Part shown: piece by piece, positions 9,884-18,426 of the stretch | How positions within the stretch are numbered: position 1 is the first letter of the stretch | How the letters are laid out: every line of letters starts with the position of its first letter | DNA from: Streptomyces sp. NRRL S-350 | GTDB taxonomy: Bacteria > Actinomycetota > Actinomycetes > Streptomycetales > Streptomycetaceae | Direction of reading: 5' to 3' | DNA length: 64,000 bases | NCBI RefSeq assembly: GCF_000719705.1 | Contig: NZ_JOHO01000011.1 | Span: forward strand, 124,001 to 188,000 | Notes under the pieces: model-generated | What the model saw: the letters and a program-made list of their open reading frames with translations, nothing else | Databases searched by the model: none | What the model was told of the DNA's origin: nothing | Made by a program: the position numbers and the translations under genes

Positions 9884-10834
9884 TCAGGACACGATCCGTA
9901 CCGGCAGTTCCACCAGCACCTCGCGCAGCGCGGCGGCGAAGCGCTGGTACTCGGCACCGCGGGCCGAGCCCGGGCGGACGGCGAGTCCGATCCGGCGGCC
10001 GGGCGCCGGATCGGCGAAGCGGACGGCGGCGAGCCGATCGGCGCGCCCGGCCTCGACGTCCAGGGCGGTGGCGGGCAGCAGGGTCACCCCCAGGCCGCCG
10101 GCGACCAGTTGGACCAGGGTGGACAGCCCGGCTGCGCGGGTGGTCGAGCCCGCCGGGTCGGCGCCGACCTCGCGGCAGATGTCCAGTGCCTGGTCGCGCA
10201 GGCAGTGGCCCTCCTCCAGCAGTAGGACGTCCAGGTCGAGCAGGACGTCCCGCGGGACGTCGATCCGCCCGGCGAGCGGGTGTCCGGGCGGGGTGAGCAG
10301 GACGAAGTCCTCGTCGAACAGCGGGATGTCCAGGGTGGGCGACGGCCCGCCGGCCGGGAGCGCCAGCAGCAGGACGTCGAGGCGTCCGGCGGCCAGGCCC
10401 TCCAGCAGCGAGGGGGTGCGCTCCTCGTGGACGTGCAGCTCCAGCTCCGGGAAGACGTCGCGGACCAGCCGCAGCACGGTGGGCAGCAGGTAGGGCGCGA
10501 CGGTCGGGATGACGCCGAGGTGCAGCGGCCCGGTGAACGGGCGGCGGGCGGCCTCGACCTCCTCGGTGAGCGCCTGTAGCGAAGCAAGCACCCGTCGTGC
10601 ATGCTGGTGCACGCGTTCCCCCAGCGGGGTGACGATCACCTTGCGCGTCGTACGCTCTACCAGCTGCGCGCCCAGCGACTCCTCCAGCGCCGCGACGGCG
10701 CCGGACAGCGCCGGCTGGCTCGTCCCGGTGGCTGCGGCCGCCTCCCGGAAGTGCCGGTGCTCGGCCACCGCGACGAAGGCCCGCAGCTGGGCGACCGTCG
10801 GGGTGCGCGGGCTGCGGGCTGTGGTGATCGCCAC
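9884..10834 (-). CDS. oxyR: OxyR, LysR-type hydrogen peroxide sensor
   Basis: Transcription factor that senses peroxide by thiol oxidation and controls ahpC. It has an N-terminal LysR helix-turn-helix (LRAFVAVAEHRHFREAAAATGTSQPALS as family pattern) and the effector domain. The redox cysteine pair sits in EGHCLRDQALDIC, the spacing and context of OxyR. The start is a GTG at 10834 with only a weak ribosome site, but the LysR domain begins within about fifteen residues, so it cannot be much later. It is divergent from ahpCD, with an OxyR-type site in the gap. Confidence 0.95.
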   Translation of the reverse strand: MAITTARSPRTPTVAQLRAFVAVAEHRHFREAAAATGTSQPALSGAVAALEESLGAQLVERTTRKVIVTPLGERVHQHARRVLASLQALTEEVEAARRPFTGPLHLGVIPTVAPYLLPTVLRLVRDVFPELELHVHEERTPSLLEGLAAGRLDVLLLALPAGGPSPTLDIPLFDEDFVLLTPPGHPLAGRIDVPRDVLLDLDVLLLEEGHCLRDQALDICREVGADPAGSTTRAAGLSTLVQLVAGGLGVTLLPATALDVEAGRADRLAAVRFADPAPGRRIGLAVRPGSARGAEYQRFAAALREVLVELPVRIVS

Positions 10835-10901
10835 AGTCCGGCCGGCTTTGGCGGGGGTGCCCCGGCGGGGGCGCGGCTGCGACGTGGGGGATTCAGTACT
10901 G

Positions 10902-10938
10902 ATAGCAATCTCCGATCAGACACATCCAGTCTAGCTAT
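10902..10938. promoter_or_regulatory. OxyR binding site in the oxyR-ahpC gap
   Basis: The four quarter-sites read ATAG-N7-CGAT-N7-ATCC-N7-CTAT. The spacing matches the known OxyR consensus (ATAG-N7-CTAT-N7-ATAG-N7-CTAT) exactly. Both outer quarters are perfect; the inner two match 3 of 4 and 2 of 4. Confidence 0.75.
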
Positions 10939-11025
10939 TTCCCCGATCAGTCCACGATGTGGAATCGTGATCGGTGTCCGGAATCCGGACAAAGCTCCCC
11001 TCAACTGACTTCAGGAGAAGCGAAC

Positions 11026-11577
11026 GTGCTCACGATCGGTGACAAGTTCCCCGAGTTCGACCTCAAGGCCTGTGTCGACCTGGACGCCGCGAACGCCTTC
11101 GCTGACATCAACCACAAGACCTACGAGGGCAAGTGGAAGATCGTCTTCTTCTGGCCGATGGACTTCACCTTCGTCTGCCCGACCGAGATCGCCGCGTTCG
11201 GCAAGCTGAACGACGAGTTCGCCGACCGCGACGCCCAGATCCTCGGCGTCTCCGGTGACTCCGAGTTCGTGCACCACGCCTGGCGCAAGGACCACAAGGA
11301 CCTGCGCGACCTGCCCTTCCCGATGCTGGCCGACATCAAGCACGACCTGATGCGCGCCTGCGGCGTCGAGGGCGAGGACGGCACCGCCCAGCGCGCCGTC
11401 TTCATCGTGGACCCGAACAACGAGATCCAGTTCGTCATGGTGACCGCCGGCTCCGTCGGCCGTAACCCCAAGGAGGTCCTGCGGGTGCTGGACGCCCTGC
11501 AGACCGACGAGCTGTGCCCGTGCAACTGGACCAAGGGCGAGGACACCCTCGACGCCCAGGCCCTGCTGGCGGGCTGA
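11026..11577 (+). CDS. ahpC: Alkyl hydroperoxide reductase C (peroxiredoxin)
   Basis: Typical two-cysteine peroxiredoxin that reduces hydrogen peroxide and organic peroxides. The peroxidatic cysteine lies in FTFVCPTE (about Cys51) and the resolving cysteine in ELCPCNW (about Cys164). GTG start with AGGAGA eight bases upstream; an upstream GTG in frame at 10957 has no such site. The length of 183 residues is normal for the family. ahpD follows after three bases, so the two form an operon, and the OxyR site upstream explains peroxide control. Confidence 0.97.
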   Translation: MLTIGDKFPEFDLKACVDLDAANAFADINHKTYEGKWKIVFFWPMDFTFVCPTEIAAFGKLNDEFADRDAQILGVSGDSEFVHHAWRKDHKDLRDLPFPMLADIKHDLMRACGVEGEDGTAQRAVFIVDPNNEIQFVMVTAGSVGRNPKEVLRVLDALQTDELCPCNWTKGEDTLDAQALLAG

Positions 11578-11580
11578 CCC

Positions 11581-12123
11581 ATGGCCCTCGACGACCTGAA
11601 GGCCGCCCTCCCGGACTACGCCAAGGACCTCAAGCTCAACCTGGGCTCGGTCATCGGCAACTCCGACCTCCCCGCCCAGCAGCTCTGGGGCACCGTGCTG
11701 TCCTGCGCGATGGCCACCCGCAGCCCCGGTCTGCTGCGCGAGCTGGAGCCCGAGGCCAAGGCCAACCTCTCCCCCGAGGCGTACACCGCCGCCAAGGGCG
11801 CGGCCGCGATCATGGGGATGAACAACGTCTACTACCGGACGCTGCACCTGCTCTCCGACAAGGAGTACAGCACGATGCGGGCCGGTCTGCGGATGAACAT
11901 CATCGGCACCCCGGGCGTCGAGAAGGTCGACTTCGAGCTCTGGTGCTTCGCGGTCTCGGCCATCAACGGCTGCGGCCAGTGCCTCGACTCGCACGAGGCC
12001 GTCCTGCGCAAGGCCGGCGTCGAGCGCGAGGTCGTCCAGGCCTCGATGAAGATCGCCGCCGTCCTGCAGGCCGTGGCCGGCGTCCTCGACTCCGAGGCCG
12101 CCCTCGCCGCCGCCACCGCCTGA
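11581..12123 (+). CDS. ahpD: Alkylhydroperoxidase AhpD
   Basis: Partner of AhpC in actinobacteria, acting with lipoylated proteins to recycle the peroxiredoxin and having weak peroxidase activity of its own. The CxxC active site with its proton-relay histidine is seen as CGQCLDSHE near residues 131-139. ATG start, three bases after the ahpC stop; the 180-residue length is standard. A long hairpin follows. Confidence 0.96.
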   Translation: MALDDLKAALPDYAKDLKLNLGSVIGNSDLPAQQLWGTVLSCAMATRSPGLLRELEPEAKANLSPEAYTAAKGAAAIMGMNNVYYRTLHLLSDKEYSTMRAGLRMNIIGTPGVEKVDFELWCFAVSAINGCGQCLDSHEAVLRKAGVEREVVQASMKIAAVLQAVAGVLDSEAALAAATA

Positions 12124-12145
12124 CGCACCCGGCACCCGGCACCCC

Positions 12146-12184
12146 GCGGGCCCCTCTCGGACACCACGTCCGGGAGGGGCCCGC
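12146..12184. terminator. Terminator hairpin after ahpCD
   Basis: A 17-bp stem, 12146-12162 with 12168-12184 and one G-U wobble, has a five-base loop and separates ahpD from the convergent permease gene. Confidence 0.8.
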
Positions 12185-12205
12185 TGCCGTTCTCCGCCCG
12201 GGCGG

Positions 12206-13825
12206 TCAGTCCGTGGCCGGTCGGACGGTCGGCGCGGCGGGGTGCGGGGCCACGGGGCTCTGGACGGTGGCCTGGGTCGGGGTGGCCTGGGTCGGGGTGG
12301 CCTGGGTCGGGGCGGCCTGGGGCGCACCCGGGTGGGTCGCGGCCGTCCGCTCGGCGGCCTCGCGGGCGGCTTCGAGCGCGGTGAAGACGGCCTGGCCCGC
12401 CTCGTTGCGGCGGCGCAGGTGGGTGATCACGGTGTTGGTGACGGCGATCAGCGGGACGGCGACCACCGCACCGCCGATGCCGCCGATGATGCCGCCGGCC
12501 GCGACGCCGAGGACCACGCCCAGCGGGTGCACCCGGACGGCCCGACCGAGGATCAGCGGCTGCAGGATGTGGCTCTCGACCTGCATCACCGCGATCAGCA
12601 CCACCAGCACCATCAGCGCCGTCCACGGCCCCTGGGTGACCAGGGCGATCAGCACCGCGACGGTGCCGGTGACCAGCGCGCCGACCAGCGGGACGAAGGC
12701 GCCCAGGAAGATGATCACGGCCAGCGGCATCGCCAGCGGCACGCCGAGCAGGTCGATGCCGATCCCGATGCAGACCGCGTCGATGAAGGCCACGCAGACG
12801 GTGCCGCGCACGTAGGCGGTGAGCGTCGCCCACGCCTTCGGTCCGGCGCCGGCCATCGCGAAGCGGGAGTGCCGGGGCAGTCCGCGCAGCGCCCAGTTCC
12901 AGATCCGCTCGCCGTCGTAGAGGAAGAAGAAGGTGGTGAAGAAGGTCATCAGCACCGCGGTCAGCAGCTCGACGGCGATCTGCGCGCCGGTGATCGAGGC
13001 GGAGGTGAGCTGGTCCGTGTTGGTGGTGATCGCCTTGGTGATCTGGTTGGCGAAGTCGGTGATCTGCTGCTGGGTCAGGTGCAGCGGCCCGGTGACCAGC
13101 CAGTCCTTCAGCTGGTTCACACCGGTCTTGACCTGGTTGGTGACGGTGGTCAGGTTGGTGGTCACCTGCCAGACCACGAACCAGCCGACCAGCCCGATCC
13201 CGGCCAGGCCGCTCAGGAACACCCCGCCCGCGGCCAGCGAGCGCGGCGCCCGGCGCCGGCGCAGCCAGGACACCGAGGGCTCCAGCAGCGCGGTGATCAA
13301 CAGCGAGGCCAGCACCGAGAAGGCGACCAGCCGCAGCATGTCGACCACGTAGAAGACGACGTAGAGCGCGGCGCCGAGCAACAGAAGGCGCCAGGTCGAC
13401 TCGGCGGCCACCCGCAGCCCCCACGGCACCGCCTCGGCGGGGGTGGCGGGCCGACCGGGGTGGTACTCGCGGCCGAGACCCGCGTGGGCGGCGGGTGCGG
13501 GCGGGGTCGGCGCGGCGGGCGGGGAGGCCTCGGCGGTCTCCGTGACCGCCGTGGCCCGGGCGACCCCGGAGCCGGCGGGCACCGCCGACGCCACCGGTGC
13601 CGCCGGTCCCGGCGGCACCGGGGCGGGGTCGGCCCGGGGGACCGGGGCGGGGCCGGGCGCCTCGGCGAGCGCCGGCACGTGGCCGTCCGCGAGCAGGGGT
13701 ACGACGAGTTCGTGCGGGTCGGCCGCCATCGCGGCGCGCCGGCGCCGTTCGATCACGGCGGCCGCGCTCGCCACCACGGCCATGCCCTTGGCCACGGCCT
13801 TGAAGGCCTTTCCGCCCCGCGCCAT
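12206..13825 (-). CDS. AI-2E family transporter (PerM-like permease)
   Basis: Integral membrane protein of the AI-2E/PerM family. After a cytoplasmic Pro/Ala-rich N-terminal tail (about 110 residues) come paired membrane helices (LLLLGAALYVVFYVVDMLRL), an extracytoplasmic helical segment, and further helices with the family pattern FLGAFVPLVGALVTGT and VESHILQPLILGR. Family members have been linked to export of signalling molecules or sodium-proton exchange, so the substrate is open. I choose ATG 13825; GTG 13837 is also possible and the open frame continues to 13918. The C-terminal tail carries PTQAT repeats from a DNA tandem repeat. Confidence 0.85.
   Translation of the reverse strand: MARGGKAFKAVAKGMAVVASAAAVIERRRRAAMAADPHELVVPLLADGHVPALAEAPGPAPVPRADPAPVPPGPAAPVASAVPAGSGVARATAVTETAEASPPAAPTPPAPAAHAGLGREYHPGRPATPAEAVPWGLRVAAESTWRLLLLGAALYVVFYVVDMLRLVAFSVLASLLITALLEPSVSWLRRRRAPRSLAAGGVFLSGLAGIGLVGWFVVWQVTTNLTTVTNQVKTGVNQLKDWLVTGPLHLTQQQITDFANQITKAITTNTDQLTSASITGAQIAVELLTAVLMTFFTTFFFLYDGERIWNWALRGLPRHSRFAMAGAGPKAWATLTAYVRGTVCVAFIDAVCIGIGIDLLGVPLAMPLAVIIFLGAFVPLVGALVTGTVAVLIALVTQGPWTALMVLVVLIAVMQVESHILQPLILGRAVRVHPLGVVLGVAAGGIIGGIGGAVVAVPLIAVTNTVITHLRRRNEAGQAVFTALEAAREAAERTAATHPGAPQAAPTQATPTQATPTQATVQSPVAPHPAAPTVRPATD
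12262..12321. repeat. 15-bp tandem repeat inside the permease gene
   Basis: TGGCCTGGGTCGGGG recurs about three times with a fourth degenerate copy. On the coding strand it gives the PTQAT repeats near the C-terminus. Confidence 0.8.
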
Positions 13826-14280
13826 CCTCGCTACCACCGCTCCCCGACCCGACCCGCCGTGCCCGGCGGTACGCCGCGGGTTCCTGCCGCGGCCGTCAGG
13901 GATGACGCTACCGGGCAAGGGGGCGGCGAGTCCGACCGCCGGTGGGTTCGCCCCGGCCGATCAGCCCGGAGATTCCGGGCGAACCGCCGTGTTTCACCTG
14001 GTTTCGGACGCACTTCGCTGGGGAGGAGACGGGACGAGGACCCCGGAGGGCAGCGCCCCCGCCACCCTTCGGATCCGCCCCGAGAGCCCGCCCCCCCCAG
14101 AAGCCATCCGCCGGCGGACCGGCCGGTGCGGGAAGCAACCAGGACCCCTTCCCGCGCCCCGCGTCCGCACCCGGAGCCGCACCGCCCGAGCGCGCCGTGG
14201 TCAGCGCAGCACGGGCGGGGCGGCCCCACCTTCCGGGACCGGCGGTCCACGGCACGGCCCGGCCCGATCGCAAAAGGCGA
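13826..14280. other. GC-rich non-coding region
   Basis: It lies between the permease start and the terminator of the lytic-transglycosylase-like gene. It must hold the permease promoter; no clear -10/-35 pair, repeat or small gene was seen. Confidence 0.4.
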
Positions 14281-14325
14281 CGGCCCCCGGCTGCCCGCCC
14301 GGGAAGGGCGAGCGGCCGGGGGCCG
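14281..14325 (-). terminator. Terminator hairpin after SLT-domain gene
   Basis: CGGCCCCCGGC (14281-14291) pairs with GCCGGGGGCCG (14315-14325) and encloses a second GCCC/GGGC stem, 33 bases past the stop codon. Confidence 0.7.
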
Positions 14326-14357
14326 GTGGGAGTGCGCCGCCGGAGCGGCAGCCTCTC

Positions 14358-15089
14358 CTAGTACCAGTTGTGCGCCTGCCAGAACGACCACGCGCCACAG
14401 GGGCTGCCGTAGCGGCTGTTCATGTAGCTGAGGCCCCACTTGATCTGGGTGGCCGGGTTGGTGCGCCAGTCGGCACCCGCCGACGCCATCTTCGAGCCGG
14501 GCAGAGCCTGGACCAGGCCGTAAGCGCCGGAGCCCTTGTTGGTCGCCGTGTAGTCCCAGCCGCTCTCGCGCTTCACGATCTGGCTGAAGCACTGGAACTG
14601 GGCGTCGTTGCCGACGATCTGCCGGGCGAGGTCCTGGACGGAACCCGGGCTGACCGAGACGGCCGGCGCGCTGTCGTCGACGGCGGTCATCGCCGACCGG
14701 GCCTTGGACCGGTTGGCGGCCTCGGTGGCCTTGCGCGCGTCGTCGGCGGCCTTGGCGTCCGCGTCGGCCTTGGCCTGGGCATCGGCCTTGGCCTGGGCGT
14801 CCGCGGCGGCCTTCTGGCGCGCGGCCTCCTCGGCAGCCTTCTGCTCCGCGGCGGCCTTGGCGGCCGCGTCGGCGGAGGCCTGCTGCGCGGTGGCCTGCTG
14901 GCCGATGTTGTCACTGATGGTCTGCGCCTGGGCGCCAGAGGGGACTTCGGCAAGCAGGGTCGCGCCGGCGACATCGACCGTCTGCGTCGTCTTGCCCTCG
15001 CTGCCCGAGGCCATACCCACGACGGCACCGACAGCGGTGACGGCGGTGGCGGAGGCCACAGCAACTCCCCGGACCGAGATCCGAGTCAC
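14358..15089 (-). CDS. Secreted lytic-transglycosylase-like (SLT domain) protein
   Basis: Predicted cell-wall-active secreted protein of 243 residues. A signal or anchor segment (VRGVAVASATAVTAVGAVVG) is followed by a long Ala/Lys/Glu/Gln-rich coiled coil (about 70-150) and a C-terminal SLT-like domain with the catalytic-type glutamate in VKRESGWDYTA and the pattern GAYGLVQALPGSKMA. It ends in SPCGAWSFWQAHNWY. Start GTG 15089 is supported by GGAAGG seven bases upstream; upstream ATGs in frame have none. The long leader before it may carry an RNA element. Confidence 0.88.
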   Translation of the reverse strand: MTRISVRGVAVASATAVTAVGAVVGMASGSEGKTTQTVDVAGATLLAEVPSGAQAQTISDNIGQQATAQQASADAAAKAAAEQKAAEEAARQKAAADAQAKADAQAKADADAKAADDARKATEAANRSKARSAMTAVDDSAPAVSVSPGSVQDLARQIVGNDAQFQCFSQIVKRESGWDYTATNKGSGAYGLVQALPGSKMASAGADWRTNPATQIKWGLSYMNSRYGSPCGAWSFWQAHNWY

Positions 15090-15461
15090 ATGGATTCCTT
15101 CCAGCATCGCCCACGCGTGACCGTGCGGGCGCAACATGCCCCTTGGCACGGACCTCCGCACGGTGCTCTGGTCACGGGAGGTGCTGGCCCGGCGTCCGGC
15201 CGAGGTGAGGCGACCGGGCGTTGGAATCGGGCGGCGTACGGCTCTCGGTCTTCAATTGTGCGTCCACCGAACGGAGTTGGCGGACCTTCCGGGCCTGACT
15301 TCCGGAGTCCGGAAGCCCTGCCGCGCCGTACGCGGGGCCTGACAGAACCCTCACCATGCCGCACCGGGCACCGTCGACGCAATTCCCCCCTGCGTGGCGC
15401 ATGTCACATTCACCGGCCGGGAGTTCCCCGGACGGAAAGCACTCGATGTGATGAAACGGAT
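15090..15461. other. Long leader upstream of the SLT-domain gene
   Basis: About 370 bp without a gene. Read on the minus strand it holds a segment ending CGGTCGCCTCACCTCGGCC (15196-15220 region) and further upstream GGTGAATG. These weakly resemble parts of the ydaO/c-di-AMP riboswitch known before streptomycete cell-wall hydrolase genes. I could not fold a convincing whole, so this is only a suspicion. Confidence 0.3.
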
Positions 15462-15489
15462 GGGGCCCGCTCCGTCAGGAACGGGCCCC
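15462..15489 (-). terminator. Terminator hairpin after phoH-type gene
   Basis: GGGGCCCG (15462-15469) pairs perfectly with CGGGCCCC (15482-15489), about 50 bases after the stop codon at 15539. Confidence 0.7.
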
Positions 15490-15538
15490 CAGACCTGAGT
15501 TGACCGTATTGTCCGACAATGTCCCGATCAGGGACGGA

Positions 15539-16873
15539 TCACGGGTTGATGTCCTCCAGCATCTCCGTGACCAGGGCCGCGATCGGCGACCGCTCCGAGC
15601 GCGTGAGCGTGATGTGGGCGAACAGCGGATGCCCCTTCAACTTCTCCACCACCGCCACCACGCCGTCGTACCGGCCCACCCGGAGGTTGTCCCGCTGCGC
15701 CACGTCGTGGGTGAGCACCACCCGCGACCCCTGGCCGATCCGGGACAGCACCGTCAGCAGGACGTTCCGCTCCAGGGACTGCGCCTCGTCCACGATGACG
15801 AAGGCGTCGTGCAGCGAGCGCCCCCGGATGTGCGTCAGCGGCAGCACCTCCAGCATCCCGCGGGAGATGACCTCTTCGATCACGTCCGGGGTGGTGACGG
15901 CCGAGAGCGTGTCGAAGACCGCCTGGGCCCACGGGCCCATCTTCTCCGCCTCGCTGCCCGGCAGGTAGCCGAGCTCCTGGCCGCCGACCGCGTACAGCGG
16001 CCGGAAGACCATCACCTTGCGGTGCTGCCTCCGCTCCAGCACCGCCTCCAGACCCGCACACAGTGCCAGCGCCGACTTGCCCGTCCCGGCCCGGCCGCCC
16101 ATCGAGACGATGCCGATCTCCGGGTCGAGCAGCAGGTCCAGCGCCACCCGCTGCTCGGCACTGCGCCCGCGCAGCCCGAACGCCTCGCGCTCTCCGCGCA
16201 CCAGCCGGACCCGGCCGTCGCCGGTGACCCGGCCGAGCGCCCGTCCCCGCTCCGAGGTGAGCACCAGTCCGGTGTGGACGGGCAGCTCGTCGGCCCCGTC
16301 GAGCTCCACCGCGGCGTCGTGGCCGGCCGCGAACAGCGCGTCGACCCGGTCGGCCGCGACGTGCAGTTCGGACATGCCCGTCCAGCCGGAGGTGATCGCG
16401 AGCTCGGCCCGGTACTCCTCGGCGAGCAGGCCCACCGAGCTGGCCTTGATCCGCAGCGGCAGATCCTTGGACACGACGGTGACGTCGTAGCCCTCGGCCT
16501 GCAGGTTGCGGGCGACCGCCAGGATCCGGGTGTCCGCCTCGCCGCCGCCGGCCCGGTATCCGGCCGGCAGTATCGACACGTCGGAGTGGTTGAGCTCGAC
16601 CCGGATGGTGCCGCCGAGCTCGCCGACCGGGATCGGCTCGTCGAGCCGGCCGTGGCGGATGCGGTAGTCGTCGAGCAGTCGCAGCGCCTGGCGGGCGAAG
16701 TAACCCAGCTCCGGGTGGTGCCGTTTGGCCTCCAGCTCGGTGACGACCACCACCGGAAGGACGACCTCGTGCTCCTCGAAGCGGGTCATGGCGAGCGGGT
16801 CCGCCAGGAGCACGCTGGTGTCGAGAACGTACGTGCGCCGGTCTGGTGTCCGGCGGCTCTTGGAACTGACCAC
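15539..16873 (-). CDS. PhoH family protein with PIN domain (PhoH2 type)
   Basis: Fusion of an N-terminal PIN ribonuclease-like domain (about 12-150; [53 protein letters not shown]) and a C-terminal PhoH ATPase (about 235-435; Walker [14 protein letters not shown], Walker [12 protein letters not shown]). Actinobacterial PhoH2 proteins of this build are reported as RNA helicase and ribonuclease. GTG start with GGAGG six bases upstream; 444 residues is the expected length. It stands alone with its own terminator. Confidence 0.93.
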   Translation of the reverse strand: MVSSKSRRTPDRRTYVLDTSVLLADPLAMTRFEEHEVVLPVVVVTELEAKRHHPELGYFARQALRLLDDYRIRHGRLDEPIPVGELGGTIRVELNHSDVSILPAGYRAGGGEADTRILAVARNLQAEGYDVTVVSKDLPLRIKASSVGLLAEEYRAELAITSGWTGMSELHVAADRVDALFAAGHDAAVELDGADELPVHTGLVLTSERGRALGRVTGDGRVRLVRGEREAFGLRGRSAEQRVALDLLLDPEIGIVSMGGRAGTGKSALALCAGLEAVLERRQHRKVMVFRPLYAVGGQELGYLPGSEAEKMGPWAQAVFDTLSAVTTPDVIEEVISRGMLEVLPLTHIRGRSLHDAFVIVDEAQSLERNVLLTVLSRIGQGSRVVLTHDVAQRDNLRVGRYDGVVAVVEKLKGHPLFAHITLTRSERSPIAALVTEMLEDINP

Positions 16874-17120
16874 TAGGCCTCCAGAGCGGATGACCCTGCG
16901 TCACCCGCGGCAAGCCGGCCCCGCTGCCCCGGTGGCCCCGGGACCGGACTGACTGGAGTATTCCCAGGCGGGGGGCGGTGCATTCGCGCCCCCGGCGAAC
17001 TGACGGATCATTGCCGGTGAACGTTTGGCCTCGCCCGGGCACCGGGTAGGCCAGCCCTACGGCGGTCACTTCGCCCCGCGCCCGGCCGGGCGCTCACCGG
17101 GCCGGGGGCCCGAAGGGCAG

Positions 17121-17915
17121 TCAGAGCCCCATCCGCCGGTGGCGCTGCTCGAACGCGCGCAGGGCGCGCAGGAAGTCGACCTTGCGGAAGGCCGGCCAGT
17201 ACGCCTCACAGAAGTAGAACTCGCTGTGCGCGCTCTGCCAGAGGAGGAAACCGGACAGCCGCTGCTCGCCCGAGGTGCGGATGATCAGGTCCGGGTCGGG
17301 CTGGTTGCGGGTGTAGAGGTGCTCGGAGATGTGCTCGACGGTCAGGACCTCGGCCAGTTCCTCGATCGAGGTGCCGCGGCCGGCCTGTTCCTGGAGCAGC
17401 GAGCGGACGGCGTCGGCGATCTCGTGCCGGCCGCCGTAGCCGACCGCGACGTTGACGGTGATGCCGTCGATGTCGGCGGTCTCCTCCGCGGCGCGCTTGA
17501 GCACGTCGGCGGTGTGCTGCGGCAGCAGGTCCAACGCGCCGACCGGGTGGACCTTCCAGCGGCGGGCGGCGGCCAGGCCGGTGACGGCGTCCTCGATGAT
17601 GCCGAGCAGCGGCACGAGTTCGTCGGCCGGGCGGTCGAGGTTGTCGGTGGAGAGCATCCAGAGGGTGACGACCTTGACGTGGGTCTCGTCGCACCAGCCG
17701 AGGAACTCGGTGATCTTGTCGGCGCCGCGCCGGTGCCCGTACGCGGTGGAGCCTCCGGTCGCCTTCGCCCAGCGGCGGTTGCCGTCCAGGATCACGCCGA
17801 TGTGGTGCGGGGTGCGCGCGAGGTGGACCTCCACCCGGCGGCCGTAGAGCCCGTACATCCCGCCCAGCAGGGTCCGCAGCCCCGGCGTCCGTTCGGCGAC
17901 ATCGCGCAGACCCAT
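17121..17915 (-). CDS. cis-Prenyl transferase (isoprenyl diphosphate synthase, UppS family)
   Basis: Adds isopentenyl diphosphate units in cis to make polyprenyl diphosphate, a precursor of the lipid carriers of cell-wall synthesis. Family motifs are clear: HIGVILDGNRRWAK (catalytic Asp), LWMLSTDNLDR, NVAVGYGGRHEI and IIRTSGEQRLSGFLLWQ followed by SEFYF. The actinobacterial type has short-chain (Z-farnesyl) and long-chain paralogues. Residues alone do not settle which this is, though the N-terminal extension before the motif is typical of the paralogue near recO-type loci. ATG start at 17915. Confidence 0.93.
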   Translation of the reverse strand: MGLRDVAERTPGLRTLLGGMYGLYGRRVEVHLARTPHHIGVILDGNRRWAKATGGSTAYGHRRGADKITEFLGWCDETHVKVVTLWMLSTDNLDRPADELVPLLGIIEDAVTGLAAARRWKVHPVGALDLLPQHTADVLKRAAEETADIDGITVNVAVGYGGRHEIADAVRSLLQEQAGRGTSIEELAEVLTVEHISEHLYTRNQPDPDLIIRTSGEQRLSGFLLWQSAHSEFYFCEAYWPAFRKVDFLRALRAFEQRHRRMGL

Positions 17916-18284
17916 GTTTCCCGGACCCCTCCGTGCTCGTTCAGCTGGTGCGTCACCGCCCCGGCGCAGCCTACTCCCGCCCGCACGCGCACGGTAAAGC
18001 CGCAGGTAGCGGTCTGGTCACGGTCCTGTGCGAAGCCTGTCACGGCGGGCGTGTCGGGGTTCTGCGCACGGCCGGGGGCGCCGACGGGCGGTTGCGCGGG
18101 AAGCGGCCCGAGTCCGGTCCGGGTCCGGTACGGGTCCGGTCCCGGCACGGGTTCGCGTCCGGTCCCGGCACGGGCCGGGACTTCCCGGGGGGCCGGTCCG
18201 GGGGCGGCACGGGCCGCGGACACGGAACGGTCTCCGAATCCTTAACGGAACCGTAAGCCGTCGGCCCGATGCTTGACGGCCGGC
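17916..18284. other. Non-coding region before the chitinase gene
   Basis: About 370 bp that must hold the prenyl transferase promoter. It contains GTCCGG/CGGCACGGG direct repeats (annotated separately) and no gene that I can support. Confidence 0.45.
18134..18174. repeat. 18-bp direct repeat
   Basis: GTCCGGTCCCGGCACGGG occurs at 18134-18151 and again, perfectly, at 18157-18174. Confidence 0.8.
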
Positions 18285-18300
18285 AATGGTCTAGTCCAGC
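18285..18300. promoter_or_regulatory. DasR-responsive element (dre-like) before chitinase
   Basis: AATGGTCTAGTCCAGC matches the published DasR consensus ACTGGTCTAGACCACT at 12 of 16 positions, with the core TGGTCTAGTCCA at 18287-18298. It lies about 130 bp before a chitinase start. DasR, the GntR-type sensor of glucosamine phosphate, is known to control chitinase genes in streptomycetes. Confidence 0.7.
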
Positions 18301-18426
18301 TTGTGAACCCGGGACGGAAGCGTCGCCCTTCCCGTCCCCACAGGCCCACTTCGGACCTCCCCTCCCCCACACGCGGCCGCCGCGCCCCCCACCGCGGCGG
18401 CCGCTCCTCCCCCAGGAGCGTCGCCC

